From: Heterohyrax brucei | Taxonomy: Eukaryota; Chordata; Mammalia; Hyracoidea; Procaviidae | Length of the DNA stretch: 64,000 bases | NCBI GenBank assembly: GCA_028571685.1 | Contig: CM053143.1 | Location: 142,820,829 to 142,884,828, forward strand | Direction: 5' to 3' | Part shown: positions 36,517 to 48,197 of the stretch, in pieces | Layout: each line of letters begins with the position of its first letter | Numbering within the stretch: position 1 is the stretch's first letter | Program-made: the position numbers and the translations under genes | Notes under the pieces: model-generated | The model's database searches: none | What the model was told of the DNA's origin: nothing | What the model saw: the letters and a program-made list of their open reading frames with translations, nothing else

Positions 36517-36519
36517 CTT
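36509..36519 (-). promoter_or_regulatory. YY1-type element AAGATGGCGGC
   Basis: Exact match to the long YY1 motif in the gene's sense orientation. In many housekeeping promoters this motif sits just downstream of the start site, which would place initiation slightly above 36520. Confidence 0.7.
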
Positions 36520-36630
36520 CCCTCCGTCCCTCCGCCCCCTGCTGTCCGGCTCAGTCGGTGACCTCAGAGCGTCGCGGATGGACGCGGCAGCAGGAGGGCG
36601 CTGAGAGAACGGAGTGCCGAGCTCGCGGCG

Positions 36631-36717
36631 GGGCGGGGCCATGGGCGGGAATCATAAGCGTGGGCGGGGCTGCGGCAGGAAGGGGCGGGGCTGCAGGGTT
36701 GGGGAGTGCCCCGCCCA
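36631..36717. promoter_or_regulatory. Cluster of GC boxes
   Basis: gggcggggcc at 36631-36640, tgggcggggc at 36661-36670, ggggcggggc at 36682-36691, and ccccgccca at 36709-36717. Sp1/KLF-type sites, 100-200 bp above the YY1 element. Confidence 0.75.
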
Positions 36718-36817
36718 CAGAGCAAGTCAGTCGGGCCATCAGCTGGGCTCGGGACTGGTTGCTGCGTCGTGGGTACCGCCCGGGATAAGTGCGGACTTGA
36801 TTGAGGGTGGGGTTGAG

Positions 36818-36943
36818 CTTACGAACAAGGACTCTTGCCCTGTTCCGCCTTCTCTCGGTGTTGGATGTGGGGTGTGTTGCTTACGAACAAGGCCTCTTGC
36901 CCTGCTCCGCCTCCTCTTTCGGTGTTGGATGAGGGACGTGTTG
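36818..36943. repeat. Tandem duplication of a 62/64-bp unit
   Basis: Copy 1 is 36818-36879, copy 2 36880-36943. Both start cttacgaacaagg and contain ctcttgccctg..ccgcc and cggtgttggatg. There are a few substitutions and a 2-bp indel. Confidence 0.9.
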
Positions 36944-37020
36944 TTCTTCACCTCCCAGACACAGGCGGGTGGCACCCGCGGGCGGATCCTGCCCCTACTT
37001 CCGGCCGGTCATCCAGTGGG

Positions 37021-37356
37021 CGCTCACCCCGACCTGGTGCAGATAGTTTACGTTGCCTGTTCAGCAAGGGTTTATTCATGCCTACTAGAAACAGGAGATT
37101 GTCTAGGCTGGCAGAAGCCTTACCATCTGTGACCTGTTTCTTCTTTTGAAAGTGAGAAAACCAAATACCAAACGGTTGCGATATCTAAGGTCAAGATAAT
37201 AGTAACTATTATTTCTTGAGTGCTTATTACTTTAAGCACTTAAAGGCATTATCTTATTTATTAAAACAAAGATTTGCCGACTTAAAGCTTACTGCACCCT
37301 GTGGCACTGAAACAGGGGAGGAGGGAATGCCATAAAATACAGCTTCTAGAGTTTCT
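37021..37356. other. Upstream flank; no gene seen
   Basis: 37190-37260 ('gagtgcttattactttaagc') may be a worn MIR. Otherwise unassigned. Confidence 0.4.
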
Positions 37357-37480
37357 CATTCATTAGTAGACACGCTGCAGTTCGAATCCAGCATGTTTTC
37401 CTTGGAAACTCGGTGGGGGAGTTTTCTCTGCCCTATAGGGTCTCAGAGTCGGCATCGACTCGATGGCAGTAAGTTTTAGT
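37357..37480 (+). mobile_element. AfroSINE, plus, 5' truncated
   Basis: 'cgctgcagttcgaatccagc', 'ccttggaaactcggtggggg', tail 'cagagtcggcatcgactcga'. Confidence 0.85.
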
Positions 37481-37599
37481 AGATACTCGGCTCTTCGGAT
37501 CATTTTCTTCAGAAATACTTTTCCAAGTATCTTGCCATTTAAAAAAAATAGTATTAAAAGTAAAGTATTATGCAATCTGTTGACAGATACTGAAGAATG

Positions 37600-37770
37600 C
37601 TGATAGATGTATGACTATAAAAATGTTCCTCACACGGGTGATAGTGGACTTAACCATAAAAACGGTTGTAGGCATGGCGCAGGACCAGGCAGTGTTGAAT
37701 GCGTTCTGTTGTGCATAGTGTCTATTTGAGTCGGAACCGACTCGACGGCACCTGACAACAACAACAACCG
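37600..37770 (+). mobile_element. RTE 3' end, plus
   Basis: 'aacggttgtaggcatggcgc', 'gttctgttgtgcatagtgtc' and the end 'cgactcgacggcacctgaca' followed by (aac)n. Relatively well preserved 3' terminus. Confidence 0.85.
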
Positions 37771-38414
37771 GTGACAAAACAAAACCAAAAAAGGTGAATG
37801 TTTCTTTTAATCACTCTCATTTCAGCTTCAGTTGTGAACTGCTGGCTTGTGTTTGCCCCTTTTGTTCAGTTGCCTCCTCCGCCCTTAACAAACACTGATC
37901 CAGTCTTACTGCACTAGGGTGTAGGCTTGTACATGGCTGACTTCTACTTTGACCCTTTCTGTGCTGTATTTTTCTCTAATAGAATAATCTTCGTGACAAA
38001 TCAGATACCTTTTCTTAAAATGCATGCTTACTCATCCAGGACAATTATTTCGTTTACTCTAGCGTTACCTCATCAATAGTTTTCAACAGGTATTTGCACT
38101 TAAAAAAAAAAAAAATGCTTCTTTTTGCAAGAAACATTTTTGTATGCTTGATGGAAAGGCATCATTTTGTTTACCATGTCTAGTATAAATGCCTGACACA
38201 GTAGAAATTCAATTTCTGGTTTGTTGAAAGTTAAACAGAATGTACATTCTTACAAGTCAAGGGCCAGATAGATGCTTATTTATACCAAGAGATGCATTGA
38301 GTATTTTAACAGTTAACTGGTCAGCTATAGTGTTTTCCTAAATCAGCAGCACCTAACAACAATATGTATTATCTATATAATACATCTGAACATCACTGCT
38401 GTCTCTGACACATT
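37771..38414. other. Upstream flank, no feature seen; A14 run near 38102
   Basis: Non-coding; unassigned. Confidence 0.45.
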
Positions 38415-38580
38415 GGAACTCCTGGAGGCATAGTGGTTAAGTGCTATAGCCGCTAACCAAAAGATTGGCATTTCAAATCCACCAGGCAGTCCTTGGAAGC
38501 TCTATGGGGCAGCTCTACTCTGTCCTGCAGGGTTGCTGTGAGTCAGAATTGACTCGGCAGTGGGTTTGGTTTGGTTTTTT
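38415..38580 (+). mobile_element. AfroSINE, plus, full length
   Basis: 'aggcatagtggttaagtgct', 'atttcaaatccaccaggcag', 'gagtcagaattgactcggca', gggtttggtttggtttttt. Confidence 0.93.
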
Positions 38581-39089
38581 CCTCCAACACATCTAAACTA
38601 GTTGCCATAAAGTTAAACATCATGATAACTTCATATATATAAGTTTTTATTTGCATTTAATGGTTTATGAGGCAAATTCCCACTAGCCAGGTTCCGTAAG
38701 GCGAACCCCTTTGAATATAGTCTTTGAAAAGAACAGTTCTCTCATAATGCGTATCAATGAATCAAGAATCAGGGGACCTGAATATAGTAACTTCTGGCTA
38801 TATCCTAAATATGTTGCTTGGCCTAAATTTGGGGTTACTTAATCTCAGGTCTTTACCTTTTTTAAGAGTGTGGAAATTGGATGATCTTCAATATACTGGT
38901 GAAATCTTCATTATTGCAAAACATGTAAACATACTTAGATAAATACCTAGACCTACATAGTAGGTTACTTGTATTTTGTAATTACCTTACTCTACTTTTT
39001 TTTTTCATTCTACTATGTGGCAGGCACTATTCTAGGCACTTGAATATTTATAGGCTTAAGACTTTAAGACAAATCCAAAACTGAGCTGC
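38581..39089. other. Upstream flank, no feature seen
   Basis: Non-coding; unassigned. Confidence 0.45.
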
Positions 39090-39140
39090 TGATTCACATA
39101 CATACACACACATTCACACACTCACACCACACATACACCC
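39090..39140. repeat. Imperfect (CA)n repeat
   Basis: acacaca-rich run with interruptions. Confidence 0.8.
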
Positions 39141-39234
39141 CAGCCACTTGTAGTCTTCACATTTTCAGCAAATGGCAATTCTATTTTTCCGATGGTCAAG
39201 ACAAAAACTTGGGATAGCCTTATGCAAGTGTCTT

Positions 39235-39645
39235 GTTTATTACAACTCTGCACTCCAACCACACTGGTCTCCTTGATATTCTTCATGTTTCTACCTCAGA
39301 AACTTTGCACTTGCTCTTCTCTCCATTGAGGACCTATTTTCCCCCTACATTTTCACATTACTGACTTTGTTATGTCATTCAGTTCTCTGCTCAGATATCA
39401 CCTCTGAAGCTCATTATGGTCATTATTACTATCCTAATGAAATAGTATTCTGTCCTTCTCATCCTGTGATTATTTTTTAATATTTCATTGGACACATATC
39501 TGTTTCTGTGCTTATTGCCTATCTCCAATAGAGTGTAAACTCTGTGAGAGCAGGGTTCACTCTTACACCCCAGTGCCTAGAATAGTGATTTGTGCTTAGT
39601 AGGTGCTCGATAAATGTTGAGTAAATGAATGAAGAATGAATTCAA
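39235..39645 (+). mobile_element. L2 3' end, plus
   Basis: Ends with the L2 signature: 'agagtgtaaactctgtgaga', 'gcagggttcactcttacacc', 'gtgcctagaatagtgatttg', 'aggtgctcgataaatgttga', and gaatga repeats. Confidence 0.88.
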
Positions 39646-41389
39646 GCAAAGCTGCCTAAAAGAGGTCAGATGAACGTGTTTGTAGCTTACATTATTAAAG
39701 TGGAAATTGTTAATCATTTTGAATGGCTGATTTTTTAAGTTACATTTTCCTCTTCTGAAAGAGCAACATGCCATACTATATATGTCATCCTCAAAACTAG
39801 GTCATTCTCTGCCTCCTGAGTGCCAACAGCCTTCCAGAATTGCTGAGGAGAGAAAGTCTTAGTTTCTCACTGAGGAGTATGAAGAGAAACATATTTTCTT
39901 TCTATTGAAAATCCTACAAAGTTATTCCTCTTTCAGGTTACTTACATTACTCTTTCTTTTCTTGTGACTCAGAAATGTCAGAGAATGTTACCAAAAAAAA
40001 AAAAAAAATACAACGAAGTCACTCTAAAAATGCTTCTTATATAGATATGAGGTGGATAGCCAGTAGGTGCCTTCAGTATGCATCACTACTCTCCTAACTA
40101 GCTTTTCAGGTATTGTATTTTACAATAAGCTTGCCTTGTTGCTGAATGAAGGAGCTACTGCTTTTCCAAGCAGGTGTGGCCCATTTTATACCTTGTGCCT
40201 ACTTGCAAGTTAGCTCTTAAATAAATTCCTGACAAAGTGTAAAATATTATGAACAACTAAAATTATTTAGAGTAGAAAACTATTACTCAATGACTTCAAG
40301 GCTTTCAGCATTCCTAAAATCCTAAACCAAGAAGTATACGTGCGTGAGAAGGAACACAGTGCCCTCCAGAAGTTTAGAAATTGCTGGGCATTTATAGAAA
40401 CATACGCATTTGCCTTAAAAATGCTCAACTTCTTTGACAAAAAGCTTTACCGCCCAGTATACCCATTTTATCTTCATGGGCATATGACTGTCTAGTCATT
40501 TCCTCTCTACTATTTCTCACCACCATCCTTCCATCAGATGCACTCCCCTCTGCTTTATTAAGGAACCTCTTCTTGGCACAGTGCAATTTGAAAAAGGAAT
40601 TGTAGGCTAGGTATATAAGGGATCCTGAACTAATATCTTGGGAAGAAAAAGAAACTGTAAGATTTGGAACTAGTATTGCTCCACTGAGCGTTGGTCAGAT
40701 CTCTGGTCAGATCTCACAGCTATGAGATGCTTCAAAAGTAGTATTACTTGCTTCCATAGAGAAGTCCTCTGGCCAAAGGGCAGCCTCCTTACCACTTTGT
40801 AGAAGGACAAGTATTATATTTTTGTAGAGTGAGGAAGTTAATAAATAATCAGGAGAGAGGAACAAGTTTTTAAGCTCTTAGGGGGCTGCTGTCTTAGCCC
40901 AGGGTGAAACAGTACTTTATTTCCAAGCCTCACCACCTTGTTTCATGTTCAGTAGCTGGTAGAAAGATAGTATTATTAAATAGCAATTATTGCTTCATCC
41001 TTTCACTTGTGTATCAACGGGTCACTAAAGTTTAAAAACTGGAGTATAAACCATTCTTGAATGTCCTTGGTGGTCTAGAGAATCTGTCATTCAAAGATGA
41101 GAGAAAATTTATTAGGAATTATTCAAATTTCCAAGTTCACTAAGTCTCAGTAATCCTAAGGTTTAAAATAAGTTATTCTGTGTATCTAAGATGCTATAGC
41201 GATAACAGACTTTGATGGTAAACTTGTTATAAACTAAAGTAAATCTAGCTGTTGTTGAGATATGTATTACTATAGCTAGGAAATTACAGAGAATCCCATT
41301 CTTGAGTCTTTGGGATACTGCTGAAGTGTTAGACAGATTGAAGGCCTCACCCTCATCAGCTGTTAGTTTTTCCAATTATTATGGATTTG
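39646..41389. other. Upstream flank, mostly unique sequence, no gene seen
   Basis: About 1.7 kb without recognised repeats apart from an A15 run near 39991-40007. A candidate for distal regulatory sequence only because it is repeat-poor. Confidence 0.45.
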
Positions 41390-42145
41390 ACAGATTGATG
41401 CTTGCTAAAAGTGAAGAGGACTTGAAACACTTATTGATGAAGAGCAAAGACCAAACCCTTCAATATAGAATACACCTCAACATCAGGGAAACAAAAATCC
41501 TTACAACTGGACCAATAAGCAACACCATGATATACAAAGAAAAGATTGTGGTTGTCAAGGATTTCATTTACTTGGATCCTCAGTCAACACACATGGAAGC
41601 AGCAGTCAAGAAATCAAAAGATGCATTGAATTGGGCAAATCTGCTGTGAAAGATCTCTTTAAAGTTTTGGAAAACAAGATGTCACCTTGAAGACTAAGGT
41701 GCACCTGACCCAAGCAATGGTGTTTTCAGTCCCAACAGATACATGAAAAAGCTGGACAATGAAAAAGGGAGACAGAAGAGAAATTGATGTTTTTGAAATG
41801 TGATGTTGGAGAAGAATATTGAATATGCTATGGATTGCCAAAAGAACAAACAAATTTGGCTTGGAAGGAGTATTACCAGAGTGCTTCTGAGAAGCAAGGA
41901 TGGTAAGACTACAGCTTACATACTGTGGACATGTCATGAGGAGAGGTCAATCCTTGGAGAAGGACATCATGCTTGGTAGTGAGTCAGTGAAAAAGAGCAA
42001 GACCTTCAACAAGATGGATTGACACAGTGCCTGCAACAATTGTCTCAAGCATACCAGTGATTGTGGGCATGGCATAGGACTGAGCAGAGTTTTGTTCCAT
42101 GGAGTCAGAACTGACTCGACAGTACCTAACCACAGCAACAACATT
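41390..42145 (+). mobile_element. RTE 3' part, plus (end of reverse transcriptase ORF and 3' end)
   Basis: 'gcttgctaaaagtgaagagg' (just past the YADD site), then a stretch translated as RETKILTTGPISNTMIY and VVVKDFIYLDPQ, typical of BovB/RTE. The 3' end is 'actcgacagtacctaaccac'. Broken by stops after 41649. Confidence 0.88.
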
Positions 42146-42231
42146 ATGGATTGAATTATCCCACAAAATATGTTTTGAAATCCTGGATGTATACTATTGT
42201 GATTTAATCATACAATTAAAAACAATCAGCC

Positions 42232-42390
42232 CTTCATACCCATTGCTGTCGAGTGGATTACAACTCATAGTGATGTTACAAGACAGAGTAGAACTGCTCC
42301 ATAGTGATGTTACAAGACAGAGTAGAACTGCTCCATAGAGTTTCCAAGAAGTGCCTGGTGGACTTGAACTGCCAGGCCTTGCATACAGCA
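42232..42390 (-). mobile_element. AfroSINE, minus, with internal 34-bp duplication
   Basis: 'cccattgctgtcgagtggat', 'gagtttccaagaagtgcctg'. The segment 42267-42300 is repeated exactly at 42301-42334. Confidence 0.92.
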
Positions 42391-42446
42391 GATTATCTTC
42401 CATAATGTAATGTAATGAAATGACCTTCCTATAATTCAACCTAATG

Positions 42447-42610
42447 GGAACCCTGGTGGTATAATGGTTAAGTGCTACATCTGCTAACCAAAACGTTTGC
42501 AGTTCATATCTACCAGGTGCTCCTTGGAAATTCTATGGGGCAGTTCTCCTCTGATCTATAGGGTGGCTATGAGTCAGAATTGACTCAACGGCAGTGGCTT
42601 GAGTTTTATA
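42447..42610 (+). mobile_element. AfroSINE, plus, full length
   Basis: 'gggaaccctggtggtataat', 'cagttcatatctaccaggtg', 'gagtcagaattgactcaacg'. Confidence 0.93.
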
Positions 42611-43014
42611 TAGTGCTATCTAATACAATGTAATCACTCAGTTGAGGTCATACTAGTGTGGGGTGGATCCTAAACCTAATCACCTCTGAATTATGAAAAT
42701 ATCAGGATAAATACAGACAAGCACATATGAGAGGTAGAGAGATGCCTTGTGAGGATTATTTAAGAGCCAAGGAATCAAGGAATGCCCATGGCAACCTAGA
42801 AGAATCAACATGACTAAGACTTCAGAACTATGAGAAAAGAAATTTCGTATCTTTAAAGCCATTTTACTTACTGTATTTCTGTTACAGTAGCACTAGAAAC
42901 AAAGATATCAAACATATCTAGAAAGTTAATTTTGATCCATCAGCTTTCATATTTAGACAAAGCTATATATTCTCTGGAAGTTTAGTTCTCTGAATATCCA
43001 ACTTTCTGAATCGG

Positions 43015-43335
43015 TATGATGATAATAATAGCTAACAAGCATTGATCACTTTTATGTCATGCAAAAATTTTAAACTCACGGTAGTCCTTTGAGGTTGTTA
43101 GTTGCCCTCAAGTTTGCTCGACTCATGGTGACCTCATATATATGAGAATGAAATGTTGCACAGTCCTGCACCATTTTCATGGTGTTTGATAAGTCCTTAG
43201 AGGGGGCTACAATTATAACCATCATCTCTGTTTTACAAATGATAAGTCTGAGGTACAATGAGGTGGAGTCATTTACTGAAATGTCATAGCCAGGAAGCAG
43301 TAGGGCTAGACTGGAACCACAGTGGTCTAGCTTCA
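43015..43335 (-). repeat. MIR, minus, interrupted by an RTE fragment
   Basis: 'gataataatagctaacaagc' and 'gtttgaggtacaatgagg'-like reversed MIR text on either side of 43097-43203. Confidence 0.68.
43097..43203 (-). mobile_element. RTE 3' end fragment, minus, inside MIR
   Basis: 'gttgttagttgccctcaagt', 'gactcatggtgacctcatat', 'cacagtcctgcaccattttc' are the reversed RTE end. Confidence 0.72.
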
Positions 43336-44742
43336 GAATCTGTATACGTAATCCTCAGTGGTCCATCACCAAGAAGAGTTCTCCATTCTTAGGAAGAGTA
43401 CAAATATCTTGATCAGCTACTGAGGGGGACAGTGTTAAGAACTTAGAAATTTTAGGCTTTATGGTATCTCATGATTCATCTTCTTGCCCTAAGAGCAAAT
43501 TTGCCAGTCTTCAAATCTCAGTGTCTCTGGGCACCAACATATTGGCATAGTCAGTTCCCCAGAGAGGGAAGCAATTTCTCCACCTTTTGTTATCAAGACT
43601 TCTTAGTAGGCTATTTACTTGAACAGTGCTCCAGGTACTTGAGAGGTGCATGAGATCCACCGGTCAGCAGTTTGCTAAGATGACTCCAGCATCTGACCTT
43701 CGTGTTGGACGTATTGATGGGTGAGCACAGCCTGTAACAGTTTTGTAAGTCAGAAGTTAGTAAATGGAATCTTTTATCCAGGCCAGTGGACCACAACAAT
43801 CAGCAAAGCATGAAGATTTAAGAGTCAGAATTCAGTGGTGAGTGTCCTAAGTCTGTACACCAGAGAAGGTCCTGAAAATAAGAAAGCTTGGGACAATCTC
43901 AAAAGTCAAAGTACGGAGCCTGGAAAACAAAAGAGAAGGAGGGGTTGTGGGTTCAGCAGTAGGTGAGAGGGTGATTTTGGGCAATTGTCAGAACTAACTA
44001 ATTGCAGGCAGTTGCCTTTCTCTGCCCTCTGTAGCAGGGTGTGTGGGAAGGACAGCTGCATTAAAGAACCAGGGATGCTGTTGCCCTGCAGGGCTGTGAG
44101 TTTCTAGCCTCGAGACAAGTGAGTAACCAGATCTGTTGGCCTAATGCCCAATCTGCAAAGCTCCCTGATACATAAGACTTGACTGTCCTGTAGATCTGTA
44201 AACAGATCTCATCTCTCTATAGTTCTTGGAAACCAGATATACCTCACCTAATATCTGAACTGAAATCTAGAGAAACGAGGGTAAGGTGTTGGGCAGGGGA
44301 AGGGACAGCTGAGTGGCAGCGCCTGGCAGAAATGGCCCCCATTATCAGAGAATGCAGTTAACCTCAGAAAGGTCTCCTACACAAGAAATGGTCGCCCAGA
44401 GTTGAGACAGAGCTGCTCGTTGTGTTGGCATGATTTGTTTACCAACATTATCTTACCACCACCACGCTCCCAAATTGTTAGAGCTTTTTCCTGCTGCTTG
44501 TTTTGGGGAGCCAACTTGATTGATCAGGAGATGTGGCCAGGTATTTAGTCAAACTTCAGTCAGATCAGCTGTCCATCCTTTGGTCTAAGGATCCTCTGAG
44601 TCCTTGAATATTATACCCAAATCATGATTGATGCCTCTTTTGGAGAGCCCTTGAGAAACCATCAAAATTTTCTGTATATTGGTAGCAAGACAGGTTGTGG
44701 TTCTGCCTGTGGTCATTCTGGCAGGGAAAGGGTATATGTACT
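43336..44742. other. Upstream flank, 1.4 kb without recognised repeat or gene
   Basis: No open frame longer than ~60 codons and no family recognised. Could be unique sequence or an LTR/ERV relic too worn to name. Confidence 0.45.
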
Positions 44743-44946
44743 ATAAAACCCCAAACCAAACCCATTGCTGTTGAGTTGATTCTGACTCACAGCAACCTTA
44801 CAGGACAGAAGAGAACTGCCTCATATGGTTTCCAAGGCTGTAGTCTTTATGGAAGCCGACTGCTACGTCTTTCTTCCAGGGAGTGACTGATGGGTTCAGT
44901 TACTGACCTTTTGGTTAACAGTTGAGTGTTTAACCACTGCACCAGT
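44743..44946 (-). mobile_element. AfroSINE, longer variant, minus
   Basis: 'cattgctgttgagttgattc', then the extra block 'tttccaaggctgtagtcttt', and reversed head 'gtttaaccactgcaccag'. Confidence 0.88.
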
Positions 44947-44961
44947 CTTATGTGCACAGTT

Positions 44962-45228
44962 TGTTGTTACATGCTGTCAAGTTGGTGCTGATTCAGTGAC
45001 CCTATGCACAACACAACAAAACACTCCCTAGTCCTGTGCCATGCCCACAATTATTTTTCTGCTTAAGCCCATTGTTGCAGCCACTACGTCAAACCATCTT
45101 GCTGAGGGTCTTCCTCTTTTTTGCTGACCCTCTACTCTACTAAGCATGATGTCCCTCTTCCTCCTGAGATTATGTCTAAAGTTTCACCATCCTTACTTCC
45201 AAAGAGCACTCTGGTTGTAGTATACTAT
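44962..45228 (-). mobile_element. RTE 3' end, minus
   Basis: 'acatgctgtcaagttggtgc', 'cctagtcctgtgccatgccc', 'actaagcatgatgtccctct'. Confidence 0.85.
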
Positions 45229-45242
45229 ATGCTAGCTAAAAT

Positions 45243-45400
45243 CTGGTTGCCGTTAATTTGATTCTGTGTTCCATAGAGTTTTTAATGGCTAATTTTTCAG
45301 AAGTAGATCACCAGGCCTTCCCTCCAAGGCATCTCTAGGTGGACTTGACTCTTCAAGTGGGTTAACTGTTTGTGCCAGCCAGAGGCTCTGTAGTTTACCT
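45243..45400 (-). mobile_element. AfroSINE-related element (third variant), minus
   Basis: 'ttttcagaagtagatcacca', 'ggcatctctaggtggacttg', the same variant as 51950-52135. Head worn. Confidence 0.65.
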
Positions 45401-45945
45401 AGTATGTATTGCTCTCACAGACAGAGGTGCAATTCTCCATCTCTTTAAAAGTGAGGATAAACAAGATGCTTTTCCACTTCTCCAACTCTGATGCATTCAA
45501 AGCTACATCATAGTACTGTGCAGAGTCATCTTAAAGTGTGGTCTATTGAAGTCCAGGCAGAGCAAGAAAACACAGAACAGCTCCCCCTACACTCAGTCAA
45601 AAGACTAACGAAAGCAACCACCTGTATGCAGAAGCCGAGGTTCTCCCTGGCCACAGTAACGTAGCTGCTAGACCTTCCACGTGACTGTAGCAGCTGTCTT
45701 GGCTCTAGTGCCGTAGATTTGGACAAGAACTTTCAATGATCCCTTAAATGACCAGCCCCAGCAGCGGCAGTGGCCAGGATTAGTACCATGAGCAGAAAAT
45801 AAGAGCAGGAGCTATGTGATAAAATCTAACACAATGTGCTGAAAAACTCCAGGCTTATTTTTACTGGGTCAGCCTATTTTAAAGGCATATGTTCAGACAG
45901 TCTTTTCACTGCCCTCTAGACAAATTATAAGTAAGTTTTTCATTA
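45401..45945. other. Upstream flank, no feature seen
   Basis: Non-coding; unassigned. Confidence 0.45.
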
Positions 45946-46020
45946 CATATAATGTATACAATGACATTATATATAATGATTTTAGTATTATATATATGTG
46001 TGTGTATATATACATACATT
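45946..46020. repeat. AT-rich (TA/TG)n low-complexity tract
   Basis: Alternating tatata/tgtgtg sequence. Confidence 0.8.
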
Positions 46021-46053
46021 GCATTCAACTCATTAGGTCACCTGGGATTTACC

Positions 46054-46125
46054 CTGGTATGTTCTATAAGGCATAATTCTAATTGATTCACTCTGGTGTG
46101 TTGCAAAAGTCATAATTCTAACTGG
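46054..46125. repeat. Short imperfect tandem duplication (~39-bp period)
   Basis: ctggtatgttctataaggca at 46054 and ctggtgtgttgcaaaagtca at 46093 are each followed by taattctaa. Confidence 0.65.
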
Positions 46126-46149
46126 GCAGTTTTGTGTGGGACACTGTCA

Positions 46150-46330
46150 TGTACTGGGTTAGTTTATATTCACTCAGTCATTCATCACTAGTTTGAGATA
46201 CAGTGTTAGGGACAAGAGGTGATAAAGCCATCAGGACTGTGGTTCTTGATCTGCAGCAGCTCATTGTGTATTTACGGACATTAGATATACGCAGGGAAAG
46301 ATGTAATCAAAGCAGTATGTGATAAGTGCT
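46150..46330 (+). repeat. Ancient interspersed repeat, plus
   Basis: 'attcactcagtcattcatca' to 'gtgataagtgctatgtgaac' resembles the family at 19860 and 51430. Not named. Confidence 0.4.
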
Positions 46331-47309
46331 ATGTGAACAAAGTGGACAACAGAGAATAAAGGGGTTTCTTGTTTGTTCTTTTAATTTCTCTAACTCTTGC
46401 TTTCTTTACATCCCTCATTCTCTTTCTGACAGAGTATTGGATAAGTAAAAGTGGATTCTTTCTGCCTGGGATAGTTAAGAGATTTCCCAGAAAAACTGAG
46501 ATTTAAAATGGGCTTTCTGGGATCGAGAGCTGGTACCTAATACTGTAGTAAAACTCACTTCTCTAAATGATAGCTGAATTTTACAGTGATGATGGCAGAT
46601 TCACAGTGTTTCATATGAAAGGTTTTTGTTTGTTTTGTTTTCACTTTTCTCAGTCTTCTTATTAAATGAGTTTCGTGTTTTGCACATAGTTCCTAAAGAA
46701 TATTTGTTGATTAAAATATTTCTCTAATATGAACATGTTTCCTCATGTAAAAAACTGTATAATTTGTTCTATTTAGATTTGCTGTTACTACTTAGATCTG
46801 CTGATGAAACATGGCTGAAATAGATTCTGTGTACTCTTGGGATAGAAATGGAAAAGACAAGGAAAAAAATAAAAAATTAACTTTCTTTAATTTCAGGGTC
46901 AGGAAAACAGTGTTAACACTGAACTAATGGGAAGGTTGCTTCTAAATACTGAGACTTAAATCCTAGTTCATAGGTTCATCACTTAAAATATAATGTCAAC
47001 AAGTTGAACTGAAGAAACAAATAGATAAACAAGTAATTGGTTTGTTTGCAAAATATAATTCTATAATAATTGGCCAGAAAGAAACATAGAATAGGTTGCT
47101 CAAGTAACAGTAAACTTCAGCTATTGACTTATCTCCTCGGACTAGATGACTTTCATGGTCTACAGAATTCTAACCAACTAGTATTTCAAATTTGTGTAAA
47201 ACTATAATGAAAATAACTGAAGTGATTCTGAGGTGTTATCAGTGCCTTTAATCTCTTTAGTACTATCTTGGATTTTATTTATTTTTTTTAAAGATAGCTG
47301 TATGTGCAA
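46331..47309. other. Upstream flank, no feature seen
   Basis: AT-rich; unassigned. Confidence 0.45.
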
Positions 47310-47458
47310 CTGCAGTGTTATAGTGACTAAGTGTTATGTCTGCTAAGCCAAAGTTCAGCGGTTCAAATCCACCAGGCACTCCTTGGAAACTCTTTGGAGT
47401 AGTTCTGTTCTGCCCTCTAGAGTTACCATGAGTCAGCATTGGGTTAGGTTTTGGTTTA
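47310..47458 (+). mobile_element. AfroSINE, plus
   Basis: 'cggttcaaatccaccaggca', 'ctccttggaaactctttgga', 'gagtcagcattgggttaggt'. Confidence 0.9.
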
Positions 47459-47705
47459 TATGCATTCTAAGTTTTTTGTTTCTTTTAAACTAATACAGCA
47501 TTAAAAAAACCCACCAAATTGCCTTAAATAGGAACAATACGGACAAAAAACTGACTTGCCTTTTTTGTTACAATCTACTCTTTAAGAAGCAGAAAACAAA
47601 AAGTTACTAGTTTTAAATGCATCATTGTTAGAAATTTAAGATGTTTCCCTTCATATTTGTTATGAAAACACGTTAATATTTTCAAAATTGTCTCAATCAT
47701 CTGGT

Positions 47706-48197
47706 ACCATTCTAACAGAAATACAGTGAGTGGATGGCTTTAAAAAAAGAAATTTATTACACAGTGCAGTATGCTACAAGGCAGAATTCAGGGTGTCAGT
47801 TCCAGGGGAAGGTTTTTTTTCTCTTTTGGGTCTGGAGGAAGGTCCTTGTATTCCATCAGTCTTTCTTTGATCTGAGAGCATCTTGGCACAGGAGTCTCAG
47901 GTCTAAAGGATGCACTTTGCTTCCCATGCTGCTTTCTTAGATGATATAAAGTTCCCAACTCTGCTTGCTTCTCTTTCATCTCTTGGGTAAAAGACGGTAC
48001 AAGCCACACCCCAGGAAATTTCCTTGTTAAGGGTTTTATAGTCTCAACCTAATCCTAATCCATTAGCCACGGGCAGAGGTTAGGATTTACAGCATAGGAA
48101 GAACACAAAGTGGAGGCTAATCACACAATACTGGGAATCATGGCTCAGTGAAATTGCTACACACATATTTTGGGGGACACAATAAAATTCATGAGAA
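47706..48197 (-). mobile_element. LTR, family A, minus
   Basis: Reversed family A text: 'taacagaaatacagtgagtg', 'gaaggtccttgtattccatc', start region 'tattttgggggacacaata'. Confidence 0.82.

Larger units (their letters stand above)
42143..42897 (+). mobile_element. LTR, family A-related, carrying two SINEs
   Basis: 'ttatggattgaattatccca' start and 'cttactgtatttctgttaca' end frame an old LTR. Its middle is interrupted by a minus SINE (42232-42390) and a plus SINE (42447-42610). Confidence 0.68.

Noticed and set aside
36614-37132. 172-codon plus-strand open frame in the CpG island, suggestive of a divergent gene
   Set aside because: GC-rich DNA has few stops. The frame runs across the 62/64-bp tandem duplication, has no domain, and no splice context supports it.
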